From: Bacteroidaceae bacterium
GTDB lineage: Bacteria > Bacteroidota > Bacteroidia > Bacteroidales > Bacteroidaceae
DNA length: 64,000 nt
Direction: 5' to 3'
Assembly: GCA_017427065.1 (NCBI GenBank)
Contig: JAFRTL010000002.1
Location: 62,001-126,000, forward strand
The position numbers were made by a program, and so were the translations under genes. Position 1 is the first letter of the stretch. Each line of letters opens with the position of its first letter. Positions 54,007 through 63,720 of this stretch are shown here, in pieces. The notes under the pieces are model-generated. The model ran no database searches and was not told the DNA's origin. It saw only the letters and a list, made by a program, of their open reading frames with translations.

Positions 54007-54525
54007 ATGGCAGGACAGATTAATAGAGTAAGAGTTTCTAGTGAAACTGAGCTTAAAGATAGATTGGTAGCCATTAACCGCGTTACTAAGGTAACCAAGG
54101 GTGGTAGAACATTTAGCTTCTCTGCCATTGTGGTAGTTGGTAATGAAGATGGCGTGATTGGCTATGGTCTTGGTAAGGCAAGTGAAGTTACTGCCGCTAT
54201 TGCCAAGGGTGTGGAGTCTGCAAAGAAGAACCTTACCAAGGTTCCTGTACTGAAGGGTACAGTTCCTCACGAGCAAACTGCTAAGTATGGTGGTGCAGAG
54301 GTTTTCATTAAGCCTGCTGCTCATGGTACTGGTGTGGTGGCTGGTGGTGCTATGCGTGCCGTGCTCGAGAGCGTTGGTATCACAGACGTGCTTGCTAAGG
54401 CTAAGGGTTCATCAAACCCTCATAACTTGGTAAAGGCTACTATCCTTGCACTGAGTGAGATGCGTGATGCACGCACCATTGCTCAGAACAGAGGTATCAG
54501 TTTGGAAAAAGTATTTAAAGGATAA
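54007..54525 (+). CDS. rpsE: 30S ribosomal protein S5
   Basis: A 172-residue fidelity and helicase-site protein: [42 protein letters not shown] and the C-terminal [43 protein letters not shown]. Length is normal. Confidence 0.97.
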   Translation: MAGQINRVRVSSETELKDRLVAINRVTKVTKGGRTFSFSAIVVVGNEDGVIGYGLGKASEVTAAIAKGVESAKKNLTKVPVLKGTVPHEQTAKYGGAEVFIKPAAHGTGVVAGGAMRAVLESVGITDVLAKAKGSSNPHNLVKATILALSEMRDARTIAQNRGISLEKVFKG

Positions 54526-54536
54526 GGAGATCAGAT

Positions 54537-54713
54537 ATGGCAACTATTAAGATTAAACAAACAAAGAGTAGAATCGGTGCACCTGCTGTTCAGAGAAGAA
54601 CATTGGATTCACTGGGTTTGAGAAAACTTAATCATGTGGTTGAGCATGAGGATAATCCTTCTATTCGTGGTATGGTAGAAAAGGTAAAGCACCTTGTAAC
54701 TATCGTTGAATAA
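54537..54713 (+). CDS. rpmD: 50S ribosomal protein L30
   Basis: A 58-residue protein read directly from the sequence: MATIKIKQTKSRIG at the start, then RRTLDSLGLRKLNHVVEHEDNP and a final VKHLVTIVE. The family order (KSxIG, QRxTLxxLGLRK, NPxIRGMVxKVxHLV) is complete. It lies between rpsE and rplO, as in other bacteria. Confidence 0.95.
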   Translation: MATIKIKQTKSRIGAPAVQRRTLDSLGLRKLNHVVEHEDNPSIRGMVEKVKHLVTIVE

Positions 54714-54741
54714 TTTATTTTGACTTTTAAAGAATATAAAT

Positions 54742-55188
54742 ATGGACTTAAGTAATTTAAAACCTGCTGCTGGTTCGGTTCACTCAGAAAAGAGAATTGG
54801 CCGTGGTCCTGGTTCTGGTCTTGGAGGTACTTCTACCAGAGGTAGTAAGGGTGCTAAGTCACGCTCAGGATACAAGAAGAAAATCGGTTTCGAAGGTGGT
54901 CAGATGCCTCTTCAGCGCCGTGTTCCTAAGTTTGGCTTTAAGAACATCAACCGTGTATCTTATAAGGCTATCAACTTAGAAACTGTACAGGCATTGGCTG
55001 ATGCAAAGAACTTGCAGACTGTTGGTATTAATGAACTTATTGCTGCTGGTTTCATCTCTTCAAAACATCTCGTTAAGATCCTTAGTAAAGGTGAGTTGAC
55101 AGGTGCACTTGAAGTACAGGCACATGCTTTCTCAAAGAAGGCCGAGGCTGCCATTGAAGCTGCTGGTGGTAAAGTTGTAAAACTCTAA
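54742..55188 (+). CDS. rplO: 50S ribosomal protein L15
   Basis: A 148-residue protein: [43 protein letters not shown] (glycine/basic rRNA-binding extension), [17 protein letters not shown] and [21 protein letters not shown]. secY starts 4 bp later. Confidence 0.97.
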   Translation: MDLSNLKPAAGSVHSEKRIGRGPGSGLGGTSTRGSKGAKSRSGYKKKIGFEGGQMPLQRRVPKFGFKNINRVSYKAINLETVQALADAKNLQTVGINELIAAGFISSKHLVKILSKGELTGALEVQAHAFSKKAEAAIEAAGGKVVKL

Positions 55189-55192
55189 TTCA

Positions 55193-56536
55193 ATGAGAAA
55201 AGCTATTGAAACATTAAAGAATATATGGAAAATTGAGGATCTCCGTCAAAGAATCCTCATTACCATATTGTTTGTGGCAATTTACCGTTTCGGTTCTTAT
55301 GTCGTATTGCCAGGTATTAATCCTGCAATGCTGACACAATTGCGTCAACAAACCAGTGAAGGTCTTTTGGCCTTGTTGAACATGTTTTCTGGTGGTGCTT
55401 TTTCTAATGCTTCCATTTTCGCATTAGGTATTATGCCTTATATTTCTGCCTCCATCGTGATTCAGTTGTTGGGAATCGCACTTCCTTACTTCCAGAAGTT
55501 ACAGCGTGAGGGAGAAAGCGGACGTAGAAAGTTGAATCAGTACACGCGTTACTTGACAATTTTCATTCTGCTGGTACAGGCACCTTCATACTTGCTTAAC
55601 CTGAGATATCAGTCTGGTGGTTCCTTAAATGCTTCTTTAGATTGGACTCTGTTTATGTTTACTTCTACTATCATCTTGGCTGCAGGAAGTATGTTTATTC
55701 TGTGGTTGGGTGAGAGAATCACTGACAAAGGTATTGGCAACGGTATCTCTTTGATCATCATGATTGGTATTATTGCTCGTCTTCCTCAGGCTCTGTTCCA
55801 GGAAATCGTTTCCCGTACGACAGAGCGTACAGGTGGTCTTGTAATGTTCCTTATTGAGATTATCGTACTGCTGATTGTTGTTGCTTTGGCTATCCTTCTT
55901 GTGCAGGGTGTACGTAAGGTTCCTGTACAGTATGCCAAGAAGATTGTTGGCAACAAGCAATATGGTGGTGCTCGTCAATACATTCCTTTGAAGGTGAATG
56001 CGGCTAATGTGATGCCTATCATTTTTGCTCAGGCCATCATGTTCATCCCAATTTCTCTCATCGGATTCACTGACATGCAGAACTCAAGTAGCTTTATGCA
56101 AGCTTTTACCGACTCAAGAAGTTTCTGGTATAACTTTGTATTTGCTATCTTGTGTATCGTATTTACCTATTTCTATACTGCGATTACTATCAATCCACAG
56201 CAGATGGCTGAAGATATGAAAAGGAATAATGGTTTCATACCAGGTGTGAAACCTGGTAAGGCTACAGCAGACTATATCGATGAGATTATGTCTCGCATTA
56301 CCCTTCCTGGAGCACTGTTCCTTACTTTCGTAGCCATCATGCCAGCATTTGCCAGTGTATTCGGTGTACAGACTGAGTTCTCTCAGTTCTTTGGCGGAAC
56401 CTCACTGCTGATTCTTGTTGGTGTGGTTTTGGATACGCTTCAGCAGGTAGAAAGTCACTTGTTGATGCGCCATTACGACGGTTTGTTGCAATCAGGCCGC
56501 ATCAAAGGGCGTACAGGTGGAATAGCTGCTTATTAA
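55193..56536 (+). CDS. secY: protein translocase subunit SecY
   Basis: A 447-residue membrane channel subunit of the Sec translocon with ten transmembrane segments. It begins with RQRILITILFVAIYRFGSYVVLPGINP and includes SGGAFSNASIFALGIMPYISASIVIQLL (plug and TM2 region). The loop NNGFIPGVKPGKATADYIDEI and the terminal HLLMRHYDGLL are also typical. map follows; adk, often present here in other bacteria, is absent. Confidence 0.97.
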   Translation: MRKAIETLKNIWKIEDLRQRILITILFVAIYRFGSYVVLPGINPAMLTQLRQQTSEGLLALLNMFSGGAFSNASIFALGIMPYISASIVIQLLGIALPYFQKLQREGESGRRKLNQYTRYLTIFILLVQAPSYLLNLRYQSGGSLNASLDWTLFMFTSTIILAAGSMFILWLGERITDKGIGNGISLIIMIGIIARLPQALFQEIVSRTTERTGGLVMFLIEIIVLLIVVALAILLVQGVRKVPVQYAKKIVGNKQYGGARQYIPLKVNAANVMPIIFAQAIMFIPISLIGFTDMQNSSSFMQAFTDSRSFWYNFVFAILCIVFTYFYTAITINPQQMAEDMKRNNGFIPGVKPGKATADYIDEIMSRITLPGALFLTFVAIMPAFASVFGVQTEFSQFFGGTSLLILVGVVLDTLQQVESHLLMRHYDGLLQSGRIKGRTGGIAAY

Positions 56537-56548
56537 GCACAGGAATGA

Positions 56549-57343
56549 ATGATATTTCTTAAGACTGAAGATGAAATAGAACTGCTGCGTAAAAGTAACC
56601 TCTTGGTTGGAAAGACTCTTGCAGAAATCGCTAAGGTCATACAACCGGGAGTTACCACCGCAGAACTTGATAAAGTAGCCGAGGAGTTTATTAGAGATAA
56701 TGGCGCTGAACCTACTTTTAAGGGTTATCCTAATCCGTATGGAGGTGTTCCTTTTCCTGCTTCTGTTTGTACTTCTGTTAATGGACAGGTGGTACATGGT
56801 GTTCCGGGGAATGTGGTATTGAAAGACGGAGATATAGTTTCGGTTGATTGTGGAGTAAAGAAGAACGACTTTTGTGGAGATTCAGCCTATACGTTTTGTG
56901 TAGGTGAAGTGGCAGAAGAAGTCCGAAATCTACTGGAGGTAACAAAGAAAGCCCTCTATCTGGGGATAGAGGAAGCCGTAGAAGGCCGACGCATTGGAGA
57001 TATTGGTTATGTGATCCAGCAGTATTGCGAGTCATTTAACTATGGAGTAGTGAGAGAGTTCGCCGGACACGGTATTGGAAAGGATATGCACGAAGATCCA
57101 TTTGTCCCTAACTTTGGAAAAAGAGGAACGGGTGAGATGTTGAAAAGTGGGATGTGTATAGCCATAGAACCGATGATTACTTTAGGAAACCGTCAGGTAG
57201 TTTTAGAAAATGACGATTGGACCGTTAGAACAAAAGATCACAGTATGGCTGCTCACTTTGAGCATAGCATAGCCATCAGATCAGGAAAAGCTGATATTTT
57301 ATCGTCATTTGAGTATGTTGAAGAAGTTTTAAGAAAGAACTAA
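56549..57343 (+). CDS. map: methionine aminopeptidase, type I
   Basis: A 264-residue enzyme removing the initiator methionine from new proteins. Metal-binding residues are seen in [22 protein letters not shown] (two Asp), [22 protein letters not shown] (His), [12 protein letters not shown] (Glu) and the final HFEHSIAIR (Glu). The ATG at 56549 is used; an ATG four bases earlier is in a frame with an immediate stop. Confidence 0.95.
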   Translation: MIFLKTEDEIELLRKSNLLVGKTLAEIAKVIQPGVTTAELDKVAEEFIRDNGAEPTFKGYPNPYGGVPFPASVCTSVNGQVVHGVPGNVVLKDGDIVSVDCGVKKNDFCGDSAYTFCVGEVAEEVRNLLEVTKKALYLGIEEAVEGRRIGDIGYVIQQYCESFNYGVVREFAGHGIGKDMHEDPFVPNFGKRGTGEMLKSGMCIAIEPMITLGNRQVVLENDDWTVRTKDHSMAAHFEHSIAIRSGKADILSSFEYVEEVLRKN

Positions 57344-57353
57344 TAATTTATTT

Positions 57354-57572
57354 ATGGCAAAGCAGTCTGCAATAGAACAAGATGGTGTTATAGTCGAGGC
57401 ATTGTCGAATGCAATGTTTCGAGTTGAACTTGAAAACGGACATGAGATAACTGCCCATATCTCTGGTAAGATGAGGATGCATTACATCAAGATTCTCCCA
57501 GGTGATAAAGTAAAGGTAGAAATGTCTCCCTATGATTTAACAAAAGGTAGAATTTCATTTAGATATAAATAA
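57354..57572 (+). CDS. infA: translation initiation factor IF-1
   Basis: A 72-residue S1-type OB-fold protein: [67 protein letters not shown]... which is nearly canonical. It blocks the A site during initiation. It lies 10 bp after map and 8 bp before rpmJ. Confidence 0.97.
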   Translation: MAKQSAIEQDGVIVEALSNAMFRVELENGHEITAHISGKMRMHYIKILPGDKVKVEMSPYDLTKGRISFRYK

Positions 57573-57580
57573 AAAGAGAT

Positions 57581-57697
57581 ATGAAAGTACGAGTTTCACT
57601 TAAGAAGCGCACCCCAGAGTGCAAGATTGTACGTCGTCGCGGCACTCTGTATGTTATTAACAAGAAAAATCCCAAGTTTAAATTGCGTCAGGGATAA
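57581..57697 (+). CDS. rpmJ: 50S ribosomal protein L36 (zinc-free variant)
   Basis: A 38-residue protein, [20 protein letters not shown] at the start and KFKLRQG at the end. The L36 backbone is clear. Only one of the usual three cysteines and the histidine of the zinc ribbon remains (Cys14; Thr, Asn and Lys replace the others), so it should not bind zinc. It lies between infA and rpsM. Confidence 0.94.
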   Translation: MKVRVSLKKRTPECKIVRRRGTLYVINKKNPKFKLRQG

Positions 57698-57729
57698 TAT
57701 TATTATTTTTGCATAAAATAATTTAGTAT

Positions 57730-58110
57730 ATGGCAATAAGAATAGTTGGTGTAGATTTGCCTCAAGATAAAAGAGGTGAGATTGCGTTAACCTATATCTT
57801 CGGTATAGGTCGCAGTAGTTCAGGTAAGATACTTGACAAGGCAGGTGTCGACAGAGACCTGAAAGTTAAGGACTGGACTGATGATCAAGCTGCAAAGATT
57901 CGTGAGATCATTGGAACTGAATACAAGGTAGAGGGTGACCTCCGCTCTGAAGTTCAGATGAATATCAAACGACTGATGGATATCGGTTGCTATCGTGGCG
58001 TTCGTCATCGTATTGGTCTGCCAGTACGTGGCCAGAGCACTAAGAACAATGCCCGTACTCGTAAGGGTAGAAAGAAGACAGTTGCTAATAAGAAGAAAGC
58101 TACTAAATAA
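57730..58110 (+). CDS. rpsM: 30S ribosomal protein S13
   Basis: A 126-residue head protein contacting tRNA and 50[36 protein letters not shown] and [29 protein letters not shown]. The basic tail is the tRNA-contacting part. Confidence 0.97.
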   Translation: MAIRIVGVDLPQDKRGEIALTYIFGIGRSSSGKILDKAGVDRDLKVKDWTDDQAAKIREIIGTEYKVEGDLRSEVQMNIKRLMDIGCYRGVRHRIGLPVRGQSTKNNARTRKGRKKTVANKKKATK

Positions 58111-58121
58111 TAATTGTTAAT

Positions 58122-58511
58122 ATGGCAAAAAAGACAGTTGCAGCAAAAAAAAGAGTTGTTAAGGTTGATGCAGTAGGACAGTTGCATGTTCACTCTTCAT
58201 TCAATAACATCATTGTTTCCCTGGCCAATAGCGAAGGCCAGATCATTTCCTGGTCATCAGCCGGAAAGATGGGATTTAGAGGCTCAAAGAAAAACACTCC
58301 TTATGCAGCCCAGATGGCAGCAGAGGATTGCGCTAAAGTCGCTTACGACTTGGGTCTGAGAAAAGTCAAAGCTTATGTAAAGGGTCCAGGCAATGGACGC
58401 GAGTCTGCTATCCGCAGTATCCACGGTGCTGGTATTGAGGTAACTGAGATTGTTGACGTTACTCCACTTCCACACAATGGTTGCCGTCCTCCAAAGAGAC
58501 GTAGAGTATAA
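58122..58511 (+). CDS. rpsK: 30S ribosomal protein S11
   Basis: A 129-residue platform protein: [50 protein letters not shown] and the terminal [17 protein letters not shown]. Start at ATG 58122, 11 bp after rpsM. Confidence 0.97.
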   Translation: MAKKTVAAKKRVVKVDAVGQLHVHSSFNNIIVSLANSEGQIISWSSAGKMGFRGSKKNTPYAAQMAAEDCAKVAYDLGLRKVKAYVKGPGNGRESAIRSIHGAGIEVTEIVDVTPLPHNGCRPPKRRRV

Positions 58512-58558
58512 TTGAGCAACAAACAAGTTCATGAATTAACAATTAAAAATAGAAGAAA

Positions 58559-59164
58559 ATGGCTAGATATACTGGACCAAAATCAAGAATTGCCCGTAAA
58601 TTTGGAGAGGCTATCTTCGGACCTGACAAAGTACTGTCAAACAAGAATTATCCTCCGGGCTCACAGGGCAATAGCAGAAAGAGAAAGTCTTCAGAGTACG
58701 GCGTACAGCTCCGTGAGAAGCAGAAAGCTAAATATACCTATGGCGTTTTAGAGAAGCAGTTCTCTAATCTGTTCAAGAAAGCTGCTTCACGTAAGGGTAT
58801 TACCGGTGAGGTGCTGCTTCAGTTGCTTGAACAGCGTCTTGATAATGTAGTTTATCGTTTGGGTATTGCCAAGACTCGTGCAGCTGCACGTCAGATGGTT
58901 AGTCACAAGCATATTACTGTAGATGGTGAGGTTGTAAACATTCCTTCATATACAGTAAAGCCTGGTCAGGTAGTTGGCGTTCGTGAGCGTTCTAAGTCTC
59001 TCGAGGTAGTTGCCGATGCATTGGCTGGATTCAACCACAGCAAGTATCCATGGTTAGAGTGGGATGAGAACTCTAAGACTGGTAAACTGTTACATGTTCC
59101 TGAAAGAGCCGATATTCCTGAGAATATCAAAGAGCATTTGATCGTTGAGTTGTATTCTAAATAA
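58559..59164 (+). CDS. rpsD: 30S ribosomal protein S4
   Basis: A 201-residue 16S-binding assembly protein: [63 protein letters not shown] and the S4 domain [27 protein letters not shown]. In E. coli it regulates the alpha operon; the 47 bp before it hold no obvious structure. Confidence 0.97.
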   Translation: MARYTGPKSRIARKFGEAIFGPDKVLSNKNYPPGSQGNSRKRKSSEYGVQLREKQKAKYTYGVLEKQFSNLFKKAASRKGITGEVLLQLLEQRLDNVVYRLGIAKTRAAARQMVSHKHITVDGEVVNIPSYTVKPGQVVGVRERSKSLEVVADALAGFNHSKYPWLEWDENSKTGKLLHVPERADIPENIKEHLIVELYSK

Positions 59165-59174
59165 AAAATAATAG

Positions 59175-60167
59175 ATGTCGATATTAGCATTTCAAAAACC
59201 CGATAAAGTCGTAATGGTAGAAGCAGATGCTACTTACGGCAAGTTTGAGTTCCGCCCATTGGAACCAGGCTTTGGTATTACCATTGGTAATGCACTCCGT
59301 CGCATCCTGCTCTCTTCATTAGAAGGCTATGCTATCACCACTATTCACATAGATGGTGTAGAACATGAATTCGCCAGTGTTCCAGGCGTGATGGAAGATG
59401 TGACCAACATTATCCTGAACCTGAAGCAAGTGCGATTTAAGCAGACAGTCGAGGAGTTCGAATCAGAGAAAGTTTCTATCTCTATTGAGAACGCTACAGA
59501 GTTTCTGGCCGGCGACATAGGTAAATATCTGACTGGATTTGAAGTGTTAAATCCTGATCTGGTTATTTGTCATTTAGATGAAAAAGCAACCATGCAGATA
59601 GATCTTACCATTAACAAGGGACGTGGCTATACGCCTGCAGATGATAACCGTATGTACTGCACCGATGTTAATGTGTTGCCTATCGACTCTATCTATACTC
59701 CGATACGTAATGTCAAGTACACCATCGAGCCTTATCGCGTGGAGCAGAAGACCGACTATGATAAGCTGGTGCTTGAGATTACTACCGATGGTTCCATACA
59801 TCCGAAGGATGCTTTGAAAGAAGCAGCAAAGATTCTTATCTATCACTTCATGTTGTTCTCTGACGAGAAGATCACGCTGGAGGCTAGTGATGTGGAAGGT
59901 AATGAAGAATTTGATGAGGAAGTACTGCACATGCGTCAGTTGCTTAAGACCAAACTCGTCGATATGGACCTCTCTGTACGCGCCCTCAATTGCTTGAAGG
60001 CTGCCGATGTAGAGACCCTTGGCGACTTGGTTCAATACAACAAGAACGATTTGCTCAAGTTCCGCAACTTCGGCAAGAAATCGCTCACCGAGCTTGATGA
60101 TTTGCTCGCGAGTCTGAATCTACAGTTTGGAATGGATATTACAAGATATAAATTAGATAAAGAATAA
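59175..60167 (+). CDS. rpoA: RNA polymerase alpha subunit
   Basis: A 330-residue subunit. The N-terminal dimerisation domain has [32 protein letters not shown]; a linker (about 235-250, acidic) leads to the C-terminal domain [46 protein letters not shown], which binds upstream DNA and regulators. rplQ begins 2 bp after the stop. Confidence 0.97.
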   Translation: MSILAFQKPDKVVMVEADATYGKFEFRPLEPGFGITIGNALRRILLSSLEGYAITTIHIDGVEHEFASVPGVMEDVTNIILNLKQVRFKQTVEEFESEKVSISIENATEFLAGDIGKYLTGFEVLNPDLVICHLDEKATMQIDLTINKGRGYTPADDNRMYCTDVNVLPIDSIYTPIRNVKYTIEPYRVEQKTDYDKLVLEITTDGSIHPKDALKEAAKILIYHFMLFSDEKITLEASDVEGNEEFDEEVLHMRQLLKTKLVDMDLSVRALNCLKAADVETLGDLVQYNKNDLLKFRNFGKKSLTELDDLLASLNLQFGMDITRYKLDKE

Positions 60168-60169
60168 AA

Positions 60170-60670
60170 ATGAGACATAATAAGAAATTCAACCACCTCG
60201 GTCGTACTGCTTCTCATAGAAACGCTATGCTGTCAAACATGGCAGTTTCTCTGATCAAGCACAAAAGAATCACTACGACCGTAGAGAAGGCTAAGGCTCT
60301 GAAGAAGTTTGTTGAGCCACTTCTCACCAAGTCAAAGAATGACACCACTAACTCTCGTCGCGTAGTGTTCAGCTACCTCAAGGACAAGTATGCCATTACT
60401 GAGCTCTTCAAGGAGATCTCTGTGAAGATCGCAGATCGTCCAGGTGGTTACACCCGCATCATCAAGACTGGCCATCGTCTGGGTGACAACGCTTCAATGT
60501 GCTTCATCGAGCTTGTTGACTATGATGACAACATGGCTAAGGAGAAGGTGGCAAAGAAGGCTACACGCACTCGTCGTTCTAAGAAAGCTGCTGCACCTGC
60601 TGCTGAGGAAGCACCAGTTGCACAGGAAACTCCTGCAGAGGCTCCTGCTGAAGAAGCTAAAGCAGAATAA
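60170..60670 (+). CDS. rplQ: 50S ribosomal protein L17 with acidic-alanine tail
   Basis: A 166-residue protein. The first about 120 residues are canonical L17 ([64 protein letters not shown]). A tail of about 45 residues follows: basic ([10 protein letters not shown]) and then alanine/glutamate/proline-rich (APAEEAKAE). The tail is longer than in E. coli but common in Bacteroidetes. A terminator ends the ribosomal supercluster. Confidence 0.96.
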   Translation: MRHNKKFNHLGRTASHRNAMLSNMAVSLIKHKRITTTVEKAKALKKFVEPLLTKSKNDTTNSRRVVFSYLKDKYAITELFKEISVKIADRPGGYTRIIKTGHRLGDNASMCFIELVDYDDNMAKEKVAKKATRTRRSKKAAAPAAEEAPVAQETPAEAPAEEAKAE

Positions 60671-60692
60671 TTGCCAACTATTCATTTATGAT

Positions 60693-60728
60693 AAAGTCGC
60701 TCCAAGTGATTGGGACGACTTTTTTTTG
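60693..60728 (+). terminator. terminator of the ribosomal supercluster
   Basis: AAAGTCG (60693-60699) pairs with CGACTTT (60716-60722), with inner TCC/GGG pairs, followed by TTTTTT. Confidence 0.85.
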
Positions 60729-60791
60729 TTCCCTTCTTACATTGTATATTTATGCACTATTTCAAGCCACTTCTGTATATACCCTTTTTTA

Positions 60792-60856
60792 ACCCTCTAA
60801 CTAGCAAATATTATTTTTCTAGTTAGGAAAAAATATTTCCCTCGTGAGGGAGTAAA
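60792..60856. repeat. clustered imperfect palindromes, copy C
   Basis: Units CCCTCTAACTAGCAAAT, TTTCTAGTTAGGAAAAAA and ATTTCCCTCGTGAGGGAG, the last a strong palindrome. It is the same family as copies A (8298-8360) and B (40948-40990). Confidence 0.75.
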
Positions 60857-60987
60857 TTTTACTACTCATAGCATTCTACTATTTCGATTAGCATATTTAT
60901 GCAAAAAGCAGAGAATATGCAAAAATAGGTTTTGCGTGCTTGATAGCTATTTTCTCTGTAAGTTCAGCAAGATAATTCATCCATTTT

Positions 60988-61019
60988 TTTGCTACAATTC
61001 CTTTTTTTACCTAATTTTA
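60988..61019 (+). promoter_or_regulatory. promoter of the DUF6563-like gene
   Basis: TTTG (60988-60991) and TAATTTTA (61012-61019, seven of eight) are 20 bases apart, the expected spacing of the Bacteroidetes -33/-7 pair. The ATG is at 61048. Confidence 0.55.
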
Positions 61020-61047
61020 CACCCGATAACGTGAAATAGTGTCTATA

Positions 61048-61674
61048 ATGAAGCGGATATTATTAATATCATTTTTGATGATTATGTTATTGCCTTGTGC
61101 TGCACAGCAAGTTATATTTTCAACATTGAATGATTTGCTGGCGCAGAAAGGTGACACTGTGACTACACTTGCCGTGGAGAAGCGCAGTATCAATAACCTC
61201 TATATGAGCAATGGAGCCGACTATCGCATCACTTCTGAGGAGAACTCCGGACTGAGTAAGTTTATCAAGGATAGGGCTTATGCGGTGCGTATGAATGCTG
61301 ATTTATACGTGAACTGTAAGTTCATACATTATAATCAATACCACTTTGGAAATTGGTATGCCCGTGCTCATAGAGTGAATGGACGAATTTATTTCTTTGC
61401 ACAGCCTTATGGACAACGGGCATCGAGCAACTTGAAGAATGAGAGCACTACAAGATTGGCTGGTTCTGTTGGCGATGCTATTGCTGCCAGTGGATTGGTG
61501 AGGGAACGTGTATGCTATGTGATCAATGAGGAAACAGGAAGGGCGGAGTTGGTCACTACGGAGTTCATGTGTGATTTGTTGGCCGATACACCAGAATTGT
61601 TGGCCTCGTACAAAGCTGAAGAGAGTGAGAGTGCTGATGTGGTGGAGAAATATCTGATGCAACTTCAAAAATAA
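61048..61674 (+). CDS. DUF6563-like secreted protein
   Basis: A 208-residue protein with a signal peptide (MKRILLISFLMIMLLPCAAQQ). The mature part begins FSTLNDLLAQKGDTVTTLAVEKRS, and the rest resembles small Bacteroidetes proteins I associate with DUF6563. It has no catalytic motif that I can see and the function is unknown. A GTG at 61039 would add three residues (MSI); the ATG is preferred. The TetR-type regulator starts 10 bp after the stop, so they are probably cotranscribed. Confidence 0.65.
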   Translation: MKRILLISFLMIMLLPCAAQQVIFSTLNDLLAQKGDTVTTLAVEKRSINNLYMSNGADYRITSEENSGLSKFIKDRAYAVRMNADLYVNCKFIHYNQYHFGNWYARAHRVNGRIYFFAQPYGQRASSNLKNESTTRLAGSVGDAIAASGLVRERVCYVINEETGRAELVTTEFMCDLLADTPELLASYKAEESESADVVEKYLMQLQK

Positions 61675-61684
61675 AGGATAGATA

Positions 61685-62329
61685 GTGGCATTACATTCTT
61701 CTAAATATTCAAACAGACAAGAGTTGCGCGATCGTATTGTGGAGGTCTCGATGGAGCAGTTCTCATCGAAAGGCATCAAGAATGTAACGATGGACAATAT
61801 CTCTTCACTGCTAGGCATTTCTAAACGTACATTGTATGAAATCTTTCCAGACAAGGAAACGTTACTGGTGTGCTGCATGGAGTTGTCTGAGATTAAGGCG
61901 CAGGAATACCTGAAGACTGTGCTTGAATCTTCCAAGAATGTGATGGAAATGGTACTACATGTCTATCAGCATACCATTACTCGTTTTCAGTCTTTGAATC
62001 CTTCTTTCTTGCAAGAGATTACTAAATATCCTAAAGCTTATCAACTCTACTTGGATAATAGGGAAGCTTCGTCGGAACGTGCTTATCAGTTCTTTCAAGA
62101 TGGAGTGAATCAGGGACTTTTCCGTTCGGATGTGAATTTCGTGATAGTCAGAGCACTGATACGTGGACAGTTCAATTTGCTTTTACATTCTGATATCTAT
62201 CGCTCTTACTCATTCTTGGAAGTGCTGGAAGCGATTATTTTTACTTTCTTGAGGGGCATTTGTACAGATAAAGGCGCTCAAATACTTGATGATTTTATAG
62301 AAGAGCGTAGAAATGCACGAAAGGAGTGA
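61685..62329 (+). CDS. TetR/AcrR-family transcriptional regulator
   Basis: A 214-residue one-domain regulator with GTG start. The N-terminal helix-turn-helix (RDRIVEVSMEQFSSKGIKNVTMDNISSLLGISKRTLYEIFPDKETLL, about 15-62) is typical of TetR. The C-terminal helices would bind a ligand and dimerise. The target is unknown; its own operon, with a DUF6563-like protein before and SGNH proteins after, is the obvious candidate. Its stop overlaps a possible GTG start of the next gene. Confidence 0.88.
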   Translation: MALHSSKYSNRQELRDRIVEVSMEQFSSKGIKNVTMDNISSLLGISKRTLYEIFPDKETLLVCCMELSEIKAQEYLKTVLESSKNVMEMVLHVYQHTITRFQSLNPSFLQEITKYPKAYQLYLDNREASSERAYQFFQDGVNQGLFRSDVNFVIVRALIRGQFNLLLHSDIYRSYSFLEVLEAIIFTFLRGICTDKGAQILDDFIEERRNARKE

Positions 62330-62337
62330 GGTTCGAG

Positions 62338-63720
62338 ATGGAAAACGATAAGAATAGGTTGAATAATGTGGGATGGTTGATGCTGCTGATTATAGCAGCA
62401 TTATTGTTGTTGCACTTCCTTCCGAAGATACAGATAGGAGAGCGTTCTTTGAGACAGGTGGACATTCTCGCTGATGTGATGAAAAAGCCTATGGAAACAG
62501 AGGTGGATTCCATTTCCATTGATAGTCTTCTTCCGCCACCTCCAAAGCCTGTCTTTGTAGATACATGTAAGACGGGAATCACTTGCATAGAGGATTACGG
62601 GGATTCTACATTGAGGGGAATGACGCCTTTCTATCGTGCTATTGATGAATTGGCCGTTCGTCCTAGACCTGTTCGCATTGCTTACTTTGGCGATTCTTTC
62701 ATTGAAGGTGATATCATGACGGTAGATCTTCGCCAGTTACTTCAAGAGGCTTATGGAGGCCATGGAGTGGGGTATGTGTCTATCTCCTCTGCGATTAGTG
62801 GGTATCGCAATTCTGTCCGCCACAGAGCATCGGGATGGAGTAATCATGCACTGACAGATTCTGTTTATTTCAATCGCAGGTTTCAAGATATTTCCAACCA
62901 TTATTTCTTTGCACGTGAAGGGGCAACGGTGGAACTTAGGGGTACTGACCTTTATGCAAGGTTGGATACTTGTGAACAATCTACATTGTTTTTCGTTAGT
63001 AAAGATTCCGTGAGTATTTCTGCTTCCATCAATGGTGGATGGGTAAAGACACAAACTTTCGATTCGATTGGGCGCTTATCAGCTATGCATGTTGAAGGGC
63101 GTGTTGGAAGAGTACGCTGGAATGTTCAGGATGCTGATTCTTCTTTGTTCTATGGAGTGACTATGGATGATACGACAGGTATAGCACTGGATAACTTTGC
63201 TTTACGTGGATCTTCTGGATTGAATATTCGCTCTGTACCTATGGCCATCCTTCGACAATATGCCCAAATAAGACCATACGATCTTATTGTTTTGCAATAT
63301 GGCGTGAATGTGGCAACGAAACGTGGAGTGGATTATTCGGGCTATATTCAGGGTATGAAGACGGTAATCCAACACTTGAAGGATGCTTTTCCTGATGCGG
63401 GTATTTTGATAGTTGGCGTGGCCGATCGCGACTATGTGAATGATGAAGGAGAGATTCTAACGATGCCTGGTATCAGGAATCTCGTCCGTTTCCAACAACA
63501 ATTGGCAATAGATGAGGGGGTGGCTTTCTGGAATATGTTCGAAGCGATGGGAGGCAACGAGAGTATGAAGGCGTTGGTGGAGCAACGACCTTCTTTGGCT
63601 GCATTGGATTATACCCATCTGAATTTCAGAGGTGGTAAATATCTGGCTACTTTACTGTTTGATGCCATTCAGTATGGTAAGGAACGCTATGACAGGAGGA
63701 GGGCTTATGAGGAAGAGTAG
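62338..63720 (+). CDS. membrane-anchored SGNH/GDSL hydrolase-like protein
   Basis: A 460-residue protein. One N-terminal membrane segment (WLMLLIIAALLLLHFLP) and a proline-rich linker (LLPPPPKP) precede an SGNH-type fold. Block I is IAYFGDSFIEGD with Ser120 as nucleophile, a middle LIVLQYGVN gives block III (GxN-like), and DYTHLNFRGG gives the catalytic Asp-x-x-His. An insert of beta-rich residues (about 150-300) separates blocks. Such proteins often deacetylate or acetylate surface glycans together with an MBOAT protein; none is visible within the window. A GTG at 62326 overlapping the regulator stop is an alternative start. Confidence 0.75.
   Translation: MENDKNRLNNVGWLMLLIIAALLLLHFLPKIQIGERSLRQVDILADVMKKPMETEVDSISIDSLLPPPPKPVFVDTCKTGITCIEDYGDSTLRGMTPFYRAIDELAVRPRPVRIAYFGDSFIEGDIMTVDLRQLLQEAYGGHGVGYVSISSAISGYRNSVRHRASGWSNHALTDSVYFNRRFQDISNHYFFAREGATVELRGTDLYARLDTCEQSTLFFVSKDSVSISASINGGWVKTQTFDSIGRLSAMHVEGRVGRVRWNVQDADSSLFYGVTMDDTTGIALDNFALRGSSGLNIRSVPMAILRQYAQIRPYDLIVLQYGVNVATKRGVDYSGYIQGMKTVIQHLKDAFPDAGILIVGVADRDYVNDEGEILTMPGIRNLVRFQQQLAIDEGVAFWNMFEAMGGNESMKALVEQRPSLAALDYTHLNFRGGKYLATLLFDAIQYGKERYDRRRAYEEE

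Larger units (their letters stand above)
60729..61047. other. gene-free gap after the ribosomal cluster
   Basis: About 320 bp with no credible ORF. It holds palindrome cluster copy C (60792-60856) and the promoter of the DUF6563-like gene (60988-61019). The rest is AT-rich and unremarkable. Confidence 0.65.
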
